Shown here: piece by piece, positions 32,649 to 41,206 of the stretch
Position numbering within the stretch: position 1 is the stretch's first letter
Layout of the letters: every line of letters starts with the position of its first letter
From: Bog-756 sp963837805
Lineage (GTDB): Bacteria > Actinomycetota > Acidimicrobiia > Acidimicrobiales > RAAP-2
Assembly: GCA_963837805.1 (NCBI GenBank)
Contig: CAWIOU010000029.1
Coordinates: 1 to 64,000 of the forward strand
DNA length: 64,000 nt
Reading direction: 5' to 3'
The notes under the pieces: generated by a model
What the model saw: only the letters and a program-made list of their open reading frames with translations
Databases searched by the model: none
What the model was told of the DNA's origin: nothing
Made by a program: the position numbers and the translations under genes

Positions 32649-34199
32649 TCAGATCTTCTCCCGGCCCTCCCAGTAGGGATCCCGCAGCTTCCGCTTGTAG
32701 AGCTTGCCGTTCGGGTCCCGCGGCATGGCGTCGGTGAAGTCGATCGATTTGGGCGTCTTGAACTTGGCCAACCGGGTGGCGGCGTACTCGAGGATCTCGT
32801 CAGCGAGCTCCGGCGAGGCCTCGACACCTTCGGCCGGCTCGATGACCGCCTTGATCTCCTCACCCCAGTCGTCGTTGGGGATGCCGAAGACGGCCACGTC
32901 GCCCACCTTGGGGAAGCCGAGGAGCACGTTCTCGATCTCGGCCGGGTAGATGTTCGCCCCACCCGAGATGATCATGTCGATCTTCCGGTCGCGGAGAAAG
33001 AGATACCCGTCCTCGTCGATGAGGCCCACGTCACCAACCGTGAAGAACTTGCCGATGCGGTTGCTGTCGGTCTTCTTCTTGTCCTTGAGGTAGGAGAAGT
33101 CGCCGGTCTGCATGGACATGTACACCGTTCCGATGACGTTGGGCTCGTCGATGCGCTTGCCGTCGTCGTCGAAGATGGCGATCTCCGAAATCGGCCACGC
33201 CTTCCCGACGGTGCCCGGCTTGAGCAGCCACTCCTCCGCGGTCACCAGCGTCCCTCCTCCTTCCGAGGCGGCGTAGTACTCATCGATGGCGTTCCCCCAC
33301 CATTCGATCATCTTGTACTTGACGTCGACCGGACACGGGGCGGCGGCGTGGATCATGTGCTCGAGGGAGGACAGGTCGTATCGGTTGCGGGTCTCCTCGG
33401 GCAGGGCCAGCAACCGGTGGAACTGGGTGGGGACCATGTGGGAACTGGTCACCTTGTACTTCTCGATGAGCTGGAGCATCTCCTCGGGGACCCACTTGTC
33501 CATCAGCACGACGGTGTGCAGCAGGTGGATGGAGGCTCCCGAGTAGCGGAGCACGGCGGTGTGGTAGAGGGGGGAGCCGACGATGTGGACGTTGGCGTCG
33601 TCCGGCTGGATCCCGAAGAGGAAGAGGATCCCCGACAGGCCGATGGCCACCTCTTCGGGGACGGCTCCACTGAGGGGTCGGAAGACTCCCTTGGGATTGC
33701 CGGTGGTGCCCGAGGTGTAGTTCATCACGTCCCCGATGGTGCGGTCGGCAGGATCGGAGGTTGGTTGCCCGTCGCGCATCCTGGCGTAGGAGTCGAATCC
33801 GGCGATCTCCCCGACTGCGAAACACCTCGACGACGGGAGCCCGGCCTCGTCGGCGGCGTCCACGGCCACATCGGCGAACCGCTCATGGGCCACGAACGCC
33901 TTGGCCTCCGAATCCTTCAGGATGTAGGCCACTTCTGGACCGATCAGGTGGTGGTTGATCGGGACCAGGTACCAGCCGGCCTGCAGCGCGGCCAGGTAGA
34001 GCTCGAACATCTCCACCCCGTTGGGGAGGAGGGTGGCGACGACATCCCCGGGCTGGAGGCTGAGGCCGCGCAGCCCGTGGACCACCTGGTTGGTCCGTCC
34101 GAGGAGCTCGCCGGCGCGGTACTCGGTCCCGTCGGGATCGACCAGGGCCAGCTTGTCCGGGTTCTCGTGGGCCAGTGCCCAGAATCCAAAATCGCCCAT
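32649..34199 (-). CDS. Acyl-CoA synthetase (FadD family, AMP-forming)
   Basis: 516 residues. Activates a carboxylic acid as acyl-AMP and then acyl-CoA. P-loop MNYTSGTTGNPKGV, the second motif YYAASEGGGTLV, FFTVGDVGLIDEDGYLFLRDR with the ribose-binding Asp, and the C-terminal catalytic Lys in DPNGKLYKRKLRD are complete. The inner segment, HSDANVHIVGSPLYHTAVL-like, is typical of steroid- and fatty-acid-activating FadD enzymes. The specific number cannot be assigned. The gene is read divergently from the SDR across a KstR-like operator. Substrate: a steroid side chain, ring-fragment acid or fatty acid; this is inferred from context. Confidence 0.88.
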   Translation of the reverse strand: MGDFGFWALAHENPDKLALVDPDGTEYRAGELLGRTNQVVHGLRGLSLQPGDVVATLLPNGVEMFELYLAALQAGWYLVPINHHLIGPEVAYILKDSEAKAFVAHERFADVAVDAADEAGLPSSRCFAVGEIAGFDSYARMRDGQPTSDPADRTIGDVMNYTSGTTGNPKGVFRPLSGAVPEEVAIGLSGILFLFGIQPDDANVHIVGSPLYHTAVLRYSGASIHLLHTVVLMDKWVPEEMLQLIEKYKVTSSHMVPTQFHRLLALPEETRNRYDLSSLEHMIHAAAPCPVDVKYKMIEWWGNAIDEYYAASEGGGTLVTAEEWLLKPGTVGKAWPISEIAIFDDDGKRIDEPNVIGTVYMSMQTGDFSYLKDKKKTDSNRIGKFFTVGDVGLIDEDGYLFLRDRKIDMIISGGANIYPAEIENVLLGFPKVGDVAVFGIPNDDWGEEIKAVIEPAEGVEASPELADEILEYAATRLAKFKTPKSIDFTDAMPRDPNGKLYKRKLRDPYWEGREKI

Positions 34200-34306
34200 G
34201 GCGCTCTCCTACCCCCTCCGCCGCAGCGGCGGTTGCTTGCTGGATGTGGCCGGCTCGTGAGGCGCGCCCGTGCGACCCCTGGGTGGCGCCGACCCGGTGG
34301 GGACGC

Positions 34307-34327
34307 TAGAACAGGTTCTCGTATATG
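34307..34327. promoter_or_regulatory. KstR-like operator 3 between divergent acyl-CoA synthetase and SDR genes
   Basis: TAGAACAGGTTCTC (34307-34320) matches the 14-bp palindrome at all positions except the last. It is followed by TATATG (34322-34327), a possible -10 for the rightward gene. It is in the centre of the 255-bp divergent gap, so one site could serve both genes. Confidence 0.6.
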
Positions 34328-34453
34328 GTCAACCTCCGCCGGGGCGTCAGGTCGACACGCAGGGAGTCTCCCTCAGCGGTGCGTTTCGTCCGAGGAGCAC
34401 CACCGGCCATCCGGTGACGCGGGTGGGAGCCAAAAGTAGAGAGGCAGTGGGCA

Positions 34454-35365
34454 TTGACGGATTTCCTGAAGGACAAGGTCGTGGCCATCACCGGTGCCGG
34501 TGGTGGGATCGGTCGGGCGGTGGCACTGGCGGCCGCCGGCGAAGGGGCCAGGGTGGTGGTGGCCGACATCGGCGTCTCCTTGGACGGAGGGGACCCCACC
34601 AGCGCGGTCGCTGAGGCGTTGGTCGCCGACATCGAGGGCGCCGGGGGCGAGGCGGTGGCCGTGGCCGAGAGCGTGACCACCCTCGACGGCGGCGAGAAGA
34701 TCATCGGCGCCGGCGTCGAGCGATGGGGTCGGATCGACGGGGTGGTGGCGGTGGCCGGCATCCTGCGGGAGCGCATGCTCTTCAACATGTCCGAGGACGA
34801 ATGGGACGCCGTCATCGAGACCCACCTGAAAGGACACTTCACCGTGTTCCGTGCCGCCGCCGCCATCATGCGCAAGCAGGAGGGCGGCGGTTCGCTGGTG
34901 GCTTTCACGTCGGGAGCCTTCGCCGGAAGCGTGGCCCAGGCCAACTATGCGGCGGCCAAGGGCGGGATCGTCTCGTTGGTCCATTCGGCGGCCGCCGGGC
35001 TCAGCCGGTACGGCATCACCGCCAATGCCGTTGCGCCGGTGGCCCGCACCCGGATGACGGCCCAGGTCCCCATGGACCTGGCCGAGAACGGCGATCCCGA
35101 GGACGTCGCGCCGCTGGTCGTCTACCTGCTTTCCGACCAGGCCAAGCACGTCACCGGTCAGGTCTATACGTCGGTGGGCCCGAAGATAGCGGTGTGGAAC
35201 CAGCCCCGGGAGGTGCGGGCCATGTACGCCGACGGGAGGTGGACCCCCGAAGGGATCGCCGCCCGATTGGACTCGACCGTGGGCCAGGAACGGATGCCGC
35301 TCCTCGACCAGCTCGAGAAGTACCGGAAGGCCGCTGAAGCCAAGGCGGCCGAGGAGGCGAACTAG
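34454..35365 (+). CDS. SDR of the multifunctional-enzyme (17beta-HSD4/ChsB1-like) type
   Basis: 303 residues. N-terminal TGAGGGIGRAVALAAAGEGARVVVADIGVSL is the Rossmann start with the acidic residue that selects NAD. MLFNMSEDEWDAVIETHLKGHFTVFRAA, the Ser in AFTSGAFAG, YAAAKGGIVSL (Tyr-Lys) and NAVAPVARTRM fit peroxisomal multifunctional-enzyme SDRs that oxidise 3-hydroxyacyl-CoA. In actinobacteria these act in steroid side-chain oxidation. The start is TTG 34454; no better start is near. The C-terminal 60 residues (MYADGRWTPEGIAARL) are a tail usual for this group. The gene has a KstR-like site upstream. Confidence 0.85.
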   Translation: MTDFLKDKVVAITGAGGGIGRAVALAAAGEGARVVVADIGVSLDGGDPTSAVAEALVADIEGAGGEAVAVAESVTTLDGGEKIIGAGVERWGRIDGVVAVAGILRERMLFNMSEDEWDAVIETHLKGHFTVFRAAAAIMRKQEGGGSLVAFTSGAFAGSVAQANYAAAKGGIVSLVHSAAAGLSRYGITANAVAPVARTRMTAQVPMDLAENGDPEDVAPLVVYLLSDQAKHVTGQVYTSVGPKIAVWNQPREVRAMYADGRWTPEGIAARLDSTVGQERMPLLDQLEKYRKAAEAKAAEEAN

Positions 35366-35379
35366 GGACCGGTGCCCGA

Positions 35380-35745
35380 TCAGCTGTCGTCCAGCACACA
35401 GAACTCGTTGCCCTCGGGGTCGGCCAGGACGATCCAGTCCTCGAGGCCGCTCTGACCGACCGAGACCTGGACGGCCCCGAGGGCCTCGAGCCGCTCCACC
35501 TCGAGCTCCTGGTCGTCGGGACGCAGATCGAGGTGGATCCGGTTCTTGACCGCCTTCGCTTCGGGGACGGCGAGGAAGAGGATCGGTCGGCTGGAGTCGT
35601 AGTCCGGGTGCAGGCTCCCCGGTTCGACCCACACGTCACCGTCCTCGTCCACCCGCTCCTCCCAACCCAGGGCCGCGGCCCAGAATCGGGCCAGCTCCAC
35701 CGGGTCCCGGGCATCGATGGTGACGGTCTCAATTCGCAGTGCCAT
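35380..35745 (-). CDS. VOC-superfamily protein (glyoxalase-like)
   Basis: 121 residues with two beta-alpha-beta-beta-beta modules: RIETVTIDARDPVELARFWAAALGW, the metal-type strand RIHLDLRPDDQELEVERLEALGA, and IVLADPEGNEFCVLDD at the end. The Asp, His and Glu at usual ligand places are partly kept, so a metal site is possible. Such single-domain proteins are often of unknown substrate. It ends 15 bp from the SDR stop on the other strand. Codon use is normal for the region. Confidence 0.85.
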   Translation of the reverse strand: MALRIETVTIDARDPVELARFWAAALGWEERVDEDGDVWVEPGSLHPDYDSSRPILFLAVPEAKAVKNRIHLDLRPDDQELEVERLEALGAVQVSVGQSGLEDWIVLADPEGNEFCVLDDS

Positions 35746-35992
35746 GGTTGCCTCCTGGTCCCGGTTCCTTCCACCCGATGCCGGCCTGACGGCATCGGGT
35801 CCCCGCCAGTCTTCACCCAGGCCGGGCGCCGGGCCACGCCGACTCGATCGCCGTCCCGGTCACCGGGTGGCCAGCGGGCTGGAAGGCCGCGAGGAGATAC
35901 ACCGTTTCGCACGCCACACTCCGTAGCATGAGCACCGGCAGGAGGCACCGGCATCGGTGCCCGCACTCTGCGGAACGCACGGAGGTCCCGCT

Positions 35993-36875
35993 GTGGTTGC
36001 TTTGGCGATTGTCCTGACCGTCGTCGTGCTGCTGCTGGCCGTGCTCGTCGCCGGATTGCTGCGCAGCCATGCCGACATCCTCAAGGCCCTGCACGACCTC
36101 GGCGTCGGCGTCGGCGAGCCTTCCGGTGATCACGCCCACGCCCACGGCCAGGACGCCCACGGCCAGGCCGGTGTTCCGAGGCCCGGCGGGGCCGGAGAGG
36201 TCGGGGCTGCCCATCACGATGGGCCCACCCCTGCCCGGCGAACGGAACTCGACATCGGCTCCCACGGTTGCCGGGGTCACGCCCGGTGGCGATGCACTGG
36301 CGGTGGCCGTCACCGGCGGTGACGAGTTCACGCTCCTCGCCTTCCTGTCGTCGGGGTGCTCGACCTGTGCCGGCTTCTGGAAGGACTTTCGTCAACCGCA
36401 CCAGCTCGGCCTTCCCGACGACGTCCGGCTGGTGGTGGTCACCAAGGGCCCGGAGATGGAGATCCCCGGCGAAGTCGCCGCCCAGGCCGCTCCGGGACTG
36501 TCCGTGGTCATGTCCACGGAGGCCTGGGGCGACTACGAAGTCCCGGGCTCCCCGTTCTTCGTCCTCGTCGACGGTCCATCCGGCCGGCGAATCGGTGAAG
36601 GTGTGGCCAACCAGTTCCGTCAGGTCACCGATCTCGTGCGGCGCGCCCAGATCGACGCCCGGTCCTTCACGACGGGTAGCCGGAGCCGGGCCTACGCCGA
36701 AGGTCTCGACGGGCCGGCGAGGGAGTTGGACAACGACCGGGAGCTGATGGCGGCCGGGATCATGCCCGGCGACCCGAGCCTGTACCCGTCGTCGTTGGCC
36801 GACCTGTACGGACCGATGGGTGCGGAAGCACCGCAGGGGTCGACGGCCCACGGGCCGACCACACGGGCCGGTTGA
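35993..36875 (+). CDS. MauD-like membrane-anchored thioredoxin-fold protein (one frameshift)
   Basis: GTG 35993 follows GGAGGT by 6 nt. The N-terminal helix (VALAIVLTVVVLLLAVLVAGLL) anchors it to the membrane. After a linker the reading frame changes between about 36110 and 36230, a region rich in G/C runs. The second frame has PPLPGERNSTSAP, a thioredoxin fold with the active site SSGCSTCAGFW (C-x2-C), and cis-Pro VPGSPFFVLVDG. The pattern fits MauD/TlpA proteins, which help disulfide formation in periplasmic partners. It starts a run of five same-strand genes that includes MauE- and MauA-like members. Confidence 0.8.
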
Positions 36876-36878
36876 GCA

Positions 36879-37388
36879 GTGGCCACACTCCGGGCCCACG
36901 GCATCGAGGCGCTGCTTCCCGGGGGGTTCGAGGGCCGGATCTTCGTCCGGCGGGCAGTGGGCGAAGGGGTGACCTACCCGGTCGCCCACTTTGCCAACTT
37001 CGCCCTTCCCGAACAGGTGGCTGATTTCGGGGGTGGTGCGGTGAACGTCATGGGTGTCAACCACATCTTCGCCGTGCTGTTCGAGTACGGCCCCGAGAGT
37101 GTCGGCCGGCGTCTCTTCTCCAGACAGGGCATGCCCCGTGCCCTCACCCCTGCCGACTTCCGTCCCTACCTCCTGCGCCGGGGGTTGGGCGGCCAGTCGG
37201 GGACCCAGTGGTTCTTCACCGAGGCCGGCCGGCCCTTCACCTTCTACGCCGTGCTGGGCAGCCACGCCCGGCGGACGGCGCTGGTCCCGAAGGTCAACGC
37301 CCTCATCGGTGACCTCTCGATCACCCCGACCGGTTCCGCCGCCGCGCCGGTTCCGCTCTCCGCTCCTACGGGTGCGCGATGGAACTGA
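36879..37388 (+). CDS. Uncharacterised protein of the Mau-like cluster (169 residues)
   Basis: Not recognised. GTG 36879 lies 3 bp after the previous stop. The protein has no signal peptide and no membrane helix; it has segments GFEGRIFVRRAVGEGVTYPV, GAVNVMGVNHIFAVLFEYGP and SGTQWFFTEAGRPFTFYAVLGSH. Its position between MauD- and MauE-like genes and the overlap with the next gene suggest it works with them, possibly as a cytoplasmic helper of the Cys-rich partner. This is inference from context. Confidence 0.7.
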   Translation: MATLRAHGIEALLPGGFEGRIFVRRAVGEGVTYPVAHFANFALPEQVADFGGGAVNVMGVNHIFAVLFEYGPESVGRRLFSRQGMPRALTPADFRPYLLRRGLGGQSGTQWFFTEAGRPFTFYAVLGSHARRTALVPKVNALIGDLSITPTGSAAAPVPLSAPTGARWN

Positions 37389-37933
37389 TCGGCCTCTACC
37401 TGGTCGCCTGCACCCTCCTGGTCGCAGCCGGGGCGGCCAAGGCCGTGCACCCGACCGACACCGCCCGCGCCCTCGCCACGCTGGTACGCCGGCCCCTGGC
37501 CGGAACCCGCCAGGTCGTCAGGGGCGGCTCGGTGGCCGAGGCGGTGCTCGGCTGCCTGGCCATCCTCTTCCCCCGGTCGGCGTCGGCATGGTTGGTGGCC
37601 CTGTCGTTCGCCGGGTTTGCCGCCTTCGTCGCCTTTGCCTTGCGGCGGGGCGGTGCCATCTCCAGCTGCGGTTGCTTCGGGACCCCGGACACCCCGGCCA
37701 CCGTGCTCCATGTCGTCGTCAACGTGGGTCTGGCCGTTGCCGCCGCCGCGGTGGCGGTGGCGGCTCCGACCGGCACCATCGTCTCCCTCCTCGCCCGGCA
37801 GCCGGCCCACGGACTGCCGTTGCTTGCGGTCAGCGCGCTCTGCACCTGGCTCACCTATCTGGTCATCTCCGTGCTGGCCGAGCTCCAGGCCGCCCGCCGG
37901 CTGACCGCGATCGATTTCCGGTCCGAACCGTGA
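37379..37933 (+). CDS. MauE/DoxX-like membrane protein
   Basis: 184 residues and four or five hydrophobic helices (e.g. LIGLYLVACTLLVAAGAAKAV, AWLVALSFAGFAAFVAFAL, VVVNVGLAVAAAAVAVAAP). It has the C-x-C motif SSCGCFGTPDTP in the loop after the second pair, a place where MauE-type proteins carry redox Cys. MauE is required for correct disulfides in the methylamine dehydrogenase light chain. ATG 37379 overlaps the preceding stop by 10 bp. It probably exchanges electrons between quinone or thiol pools and the exported Cys-rich protein. Confidence 0.82.
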   Translation: MELIGLYLVACTLLVAAGAAKAVHPTDTARALATLVRRPLAGTRQVVRGGSVAEAVLGCLAILFPRSASAWLVALSFAGFAAFVAFALRRGGAISSCGCFGTPDTPATVLHVVVNVGLAVAAAAVAVAAPTGTIVSLLARQPAHGLPLLAVSALCTWLTYLVISVLAELQAARRLTAIDFRSEP

Positions 37934-37973
37934 TGTCCCCTCGGGGGCTCCCATCGACCATGGCCCCGACCCG

Positions 37974-39443
37974 ATGACCGCCCTCGTCGAACGGGCATCC
38001 ACATTTCTCGAGTCGAAGCTCTCGCGCCGGAGCTTCATCAACCGGTCCGCCTACGCCGGGTCCGCCGTCGCCATCGGGGCCGGGCTGGACCTGGTGCTCA
38101 AGCCGGGGACCGCGTACGGACTGGTCTGCACCTGCGGCAACGGGAGTTGTGGATGCGGCTCGACCTGCTGTGCCGGGTTCAGCGAGTTCTGCTGCTCGGT
38201 CAACGGCGGCTACAACTACTGCCCGGCCGATACGGTGATGGCCGGTTGGTGGAAAGCCGACAACTCGTCGTACTGCGGCGGCCCCCGCTACTACATGGAC
38301 TGCAATTCGGTGTGCCAGTGCGACACCGGCTGCGGTGGTGGGTGGACCTTCTGCGAGCCGGGATGCGACGGAACCAATTGCGGATGCGGCCCGGACGGCT
38401 GCGATTCGTATCTCACCGGCTGCTTCCAGTTCCGGTACGGCCAGTGCAACCAGGATCTCGACTGCATCGGCCGCATCGTCTGCCGGGTGGTGGCCTGCGT
38501 CCCTCCCTGGGAAGTCGATCCCACCTGCACCACCGCCGTCGCCGTCGACGACGGGACCGCCGAGCAGAATGCCGCATGCTGGACAACGGCTCCTCCGTCA
38601 CCGCCTCCACCTCCTTGTGCCTCCCCGCTCACCAGGTGCCAGGTCACCGGGATGGCGTCGAGCGACGACGGTGCCGGGTACGCGGTGATGACGGCGTTCG
38701 GGAAGCTGTTCGTCTACGGGGACTTTCCCAACGACGGCGACGTGTCTGCGGCTGTGCTCGACAAGCCGATCGTCGGCATGGCCGGCCACCCCGACGGCGG
38801 CTACTACTTCGTCGCCGCGGACGGCGGGATCTTCTCCTTCAGCGCTCCCTTCTACGGCTCGATGGGGGGACAACCGCTCAACCAGCCGATGGTGGGGATG
38901 GCCTGTACGACATCGGGTCGGGGGTACTGGACGGTGGCCGCCGACGGCGGTGTGTTCTCCTTCGGGGACGCCCAGTTCCACGGCTCGATGGGCGGGCAGC
39001 CCCTCGACAAGCCCATCGTGGGCATGGCCGCCACCCCCACCGGCCACGGCTACTGGTTCGTGGCCGCCGACGGCGGGGTGTTCTCCTTCGGGGACGCCCA
39101 GTTCTACGGCTCGATGGGCGGGCAGCCGCTCGACAAGCCCATCGTGGGCATGGCCGCCACCCCCACCGGCCGTGGCTACTGGTTCGTGGCATCCGACGGC
39201 GGTGTGTTCTCGTTCGGGGACGCCCAGTTCCACGGCTCGATGGGCGGCCAGACGCTCAACCAGCCCATCGTGGGCATGGCCGCCCCGACGCCCAAGCCGG
39301 CGCCCTCGAATCCGGCTCCCCCCACCGCGCCCCCGGCGCCCCCGGCGCCCCCGGCGGCGGCATCGGGGTACTGGTTGGTGGCCGCCGACGGCGGGATCTT
39401 CTCCTTCGGCGTCCCGTTCCTCGGATCGCCGACACGACCCTGA
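37974..39443 (+). CDS. Tat-exported Cys-rich (MauA-like) protein fused to propeller-like repeats
   Basis: 489 residues. A twin-arginine signal, LSRRSFINRSAYAGSAVAIGAG (residues 16-37 region; RR at 18-19), directs folded export. Residues about 50-205 hold more than 25 Cys (e.g. CTCGNGSCGCGSTCC, DCNSVCQCDTGCGGGW) and resemble methylamine-dehydrogenase light-chain-like proteins of actinobacteria; the region has Trp residues in AGWWKAD and near the end (NAACW). A Pro linker is followed by about six propeller-like repeats of about 42 residues (YWFVAADGGVFSFGDAQFYG), as seen widely in Acidimicrobiia. Whether the tryptophan-derived cofactor is formed is unknown, and no mauG is near. Neighbouring MauD/E- and CcdA-like genes are suited to make its disulfides. 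Confidence 0.82.
   Translation: MTALVERASTFLESKLSRRSFINRSAYAGSAVAIGAGLDLVLKPGTAYGLVCTCGNGSCGCGSTCCAGFSEFCCSVNGGYNYCPADTVMAGWWKADNSSYCGGPRYYMDCNSVCQCDTGCGGGWTFCEPGCDGTNCGCGPDGCDSYLTGCFQFRYGQCNQDLDCIGRIVCRVVACVPPWEVDPTCTTAVAVDDGTAEQNAACWTTAPPSPPPPPCASPLTRCQVTGMASSDDGAGYAVMTAFGKLFVYGDFPNDGDVSAAVLDKPIVGMAGHPDGGYYFVAADGGIFSFSAPFYGSMGGQPLNQPMVGMACTTSGRGYWTVAADGGVFSFGDAQFHGSMGGQPLDKPIVGMAATPTGHGYWFVAADGGVFSFGDAQFYGSMGGQPLDKPIVGMAATPTGRGYWFVASDGGVFSFGDAQFHGSMGGQTLNQPIVGMAAPTPKPAPSNPAPPTAPPAPPAPPAAASGYWLVAADGGIFSFGVPFLGSPTRP
38802..39292 (+). repeat. 126-bp tandem repeats coding 42-residue blade-like units
   Basis: Near-identical units start at 38925, 39051 and 39177 (126 bp each), preceded by a more diverged 123-bp unit from 38802. 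Each encodes YW-VAADGGVFSFGDAQF-GSMGGQPL. The high DNA identity points to recent duplication or gene conversion. Confidence 0.9.
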
Positions 39444-39456
39444 TGAAAGGATGCTC

Positions 39457-40260
39457 GTGACCGTCTGCATCACACTCACCGCATCGATCGTGGCGCTGGC
39501 CGCCGCCGTGCGCTCGACCTGGTCGCCGTGCGGACTCTCGATGCTGTCCACCATCACGCCCATCGGCGAACGGGCCAAGGGCCATTCCTACCGGTCGACG
39601 GCCGCATGGTTCGTCTTCGGCGCCGTCGTCGGAGGCGCCACGTTGGGAGCAGTGGTCGCCGTGATGGCTCTCGGGGTGCGCTCCCTCCACCTCCCGCCCA
39701 CCGTGCTCGGATCGATCGCCTTCGGCGCCGCCCTGCTGGCATCGGCATCAGACGCCGGCGTCGGTGGGGTGCGACTTCCCATTCACCGCCGGCAGGTCAA
39801 CGAGCGGTGGCTCGACCAGTACCGGGGCTGGGTCTACGGGTCCGGCTTCGGCTGGCAGATCGGAAACGGACTGTCCACCTATATCACCACCGCCGCCGTC
39901 TACCTGATGATCGTCCTCGGTGCGCTCACCGCCGCTCCGACGGCCGCCCTCGCCATCGGCATCGGTTTCGGTCTGGTGCGAGGCCTCGCCGTGGTGATGA
40001 CCCGCAACCTGGCCGGCCCCTCCGATCTGCGCGACTTCCACCGTCGGTTCGCCGATGTGGGACCGGTCGTGGGTCGGGCCGTCCTCGCCATCGAGCTGGG
40101 CACCACGGTGGTTGTCGCCGTTGCGGTGGGTGCTCCGGCGGACCTGGCCGTGGCCGGCGCCGCGGTGGGTGTCGCCGCCGTCACCCTGGTGGTCACGGCC
40201 AGGCAGACCGCAGCCCGACCACTTCCCCCGGCTGCATCAGCGCTCAGCCGCCATCCGTAG
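39457..40260 (+). CDS. CcdA/DsbD-like membrane electron carrier
   Basis: About 267 residues and seven to eight hydrophobic helices. The helix-1 motif STWSPCGLSMLSTITPIGERAKG carries a Cys after Pro, in the manner of CcdA-type proteins (SPC...P). Charged loops (LPIHRRQVNERWLDQYRGWVYG) separate further helices. GTG 39457 is preferred because AAAGG ends 6 nt before it; ATG 39451 is too close. It is the fifth gene in the Mau-like run, only 13 bp after the Cys-rich gene. It likely transfers electrons across the membrane to the thioredoxin-like partner. Its C-terminal end overlaps the Lgt-like gene by 17 bp. Confidence 0.7.
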   Translation: MTVCITLTASIVALAAAVRSTWSPCGLSMLSTITPIGERAKGHSYRSTAAWFVFGAVVGGATLGAVVAVMALGVRSLHLPPTVLGSIAFGAALLASASDAGVGGVRLPIHRRQVNERWLDQYRGWVYGSGFGWQIGNGLSTYITTAAVYLMIVLGALTAAPTAALAIGIGFGLVRGLAVVMTRNLAGPSDLRDFHRRFADVGPVVGRAVLAIELGTTVVVAVAVGAPADLAVAGAAVGVAAVTLVVTARQTAARPLPPAASALSRHP

Positions 40261-41206
40261 CCGCCAGCCCGTCTTCGCCCCGCTCCGCCCCGGGCACGAG
40301 CTCGGCGTCGGGGACGGACGCAGGCACCAGTTCGGAGACATCGGGCTCGGGCTCGGGCTCCGGTGCAGGATCGCCGCCCTCGCCGCGGCGCCACCGTCGC
40401 AGTGGTCCGATCCGCGAGATCAGCAGGGCCGTGCCGGCTACCGCCAACGCGATGCCCGCCCCTTGGACCAGCAAGGACCCGAGGTGCCCGTCCTCGCCGA
40501 GCCACAGGTGCTCGTCGAGGAACCGCTCGATGCCCCAGAGGACCATGCCCACGCCGATGACGATGCCCGACGGGGGGAGGGTGCGGGGTCCCGGTCCGAC
40601 CCCACCTTCGGGCACGACGGGCGCAGGAGCGGTCGTCCGCAGCCAACGCTCCACGAGCAGCAGGATCCCGAAGATGGTGAGGTCCTCGATGGCCTGGAAG
40701 ATGGGCACCGGCAGGCGCCGGCCGACCTGACCCGCGTAGTACATGCCGAACCACTGCTCGGTCCGATGTCCGCCTCCGGCCACCATCAGCTGGGGGCCGA
40801 GTAGCCGACCGATGCCCCAGCACGCCATGAGCACCGGTGCCATCAGGTCGGCGAAGCGCATGAGTGGGAGCTGTGGGCAGCGCCGGCGGGTCGAGACCAG
40901 GGCCACGGGGACGGCGAACAACAGGCCACCGAACGACGACAGCCCCCCCTGCCAGATGGCGAAGACCTGGGGTGGGTGGTGGGAGTAGTACGAGAGATTG
41001 GACAGGACGTGCAGGGTGCGGGCGCCGACGATGGCAGCCACGATCACCCACACGAACATGCCGGTCACCCACTGCCAGGGATAGCCGGCGTTCCTGAGCC
41101 TGCGTTCGGTGTACCGCAGACCGAACCAGAAGGTCAGGGCCAGACCGATGCCGTAGGTGTGGATCTCGAGGAACCAGATGTGGAACGCGACGGGAATCGG
41201 TCTCAT
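40244..41206 (-). CDS. Divergent prolipoprotein diacylglyceryl transferase-like (Lgt) protein
   Basis: 320 residues and seven predicted membrane helices. The start IPVAFHIWFLEIHTYGIGLAL and the Lgt-type segment WQGGLSSFGGLLFAV (normally GG-x-S-x-HGG) are recognisable. The GR-x-GN-x2-N signature is changed to GRLLGPQLMVAGGG, so key phosphatidylglycerol-binding residues are missing or moved. An acidic C-terminal tail (EPEPEPDVSELVP) is extra. It may therefore be a paralogue with another role. The minus-strand gene converges on the CcdA-like gene. Confidence 0.75.
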   Translation of the reverse strand: MRPIPVAFHIWFLEIHTYGIGLALTFWFGLRYTERRLRNAGYPWQWVTGMFVWVIVAAIVGARTLHVLSNLSYYSHHPPQVFAIWQGGLSSFGGLLFAVPVALVSTRRRCPQLPLMRFADLMAPVLMACWGIGRLLGPQLMVAGGGHRTEQWFGMYYAGQVGRRLPVPIFQAIEDLTIFGILLLVERWLRTTAPAPVVPEGGVGPGPRTLPPSGIVIGVGMVLWGIERFLDEHLWLGEDGHLGSLLVQGAGIALAVAGTALLISRIGPLRRWRRGEGGDPAPEPEPEPDVSELVPASVPDAELVPGAERGEDGLAATDGG

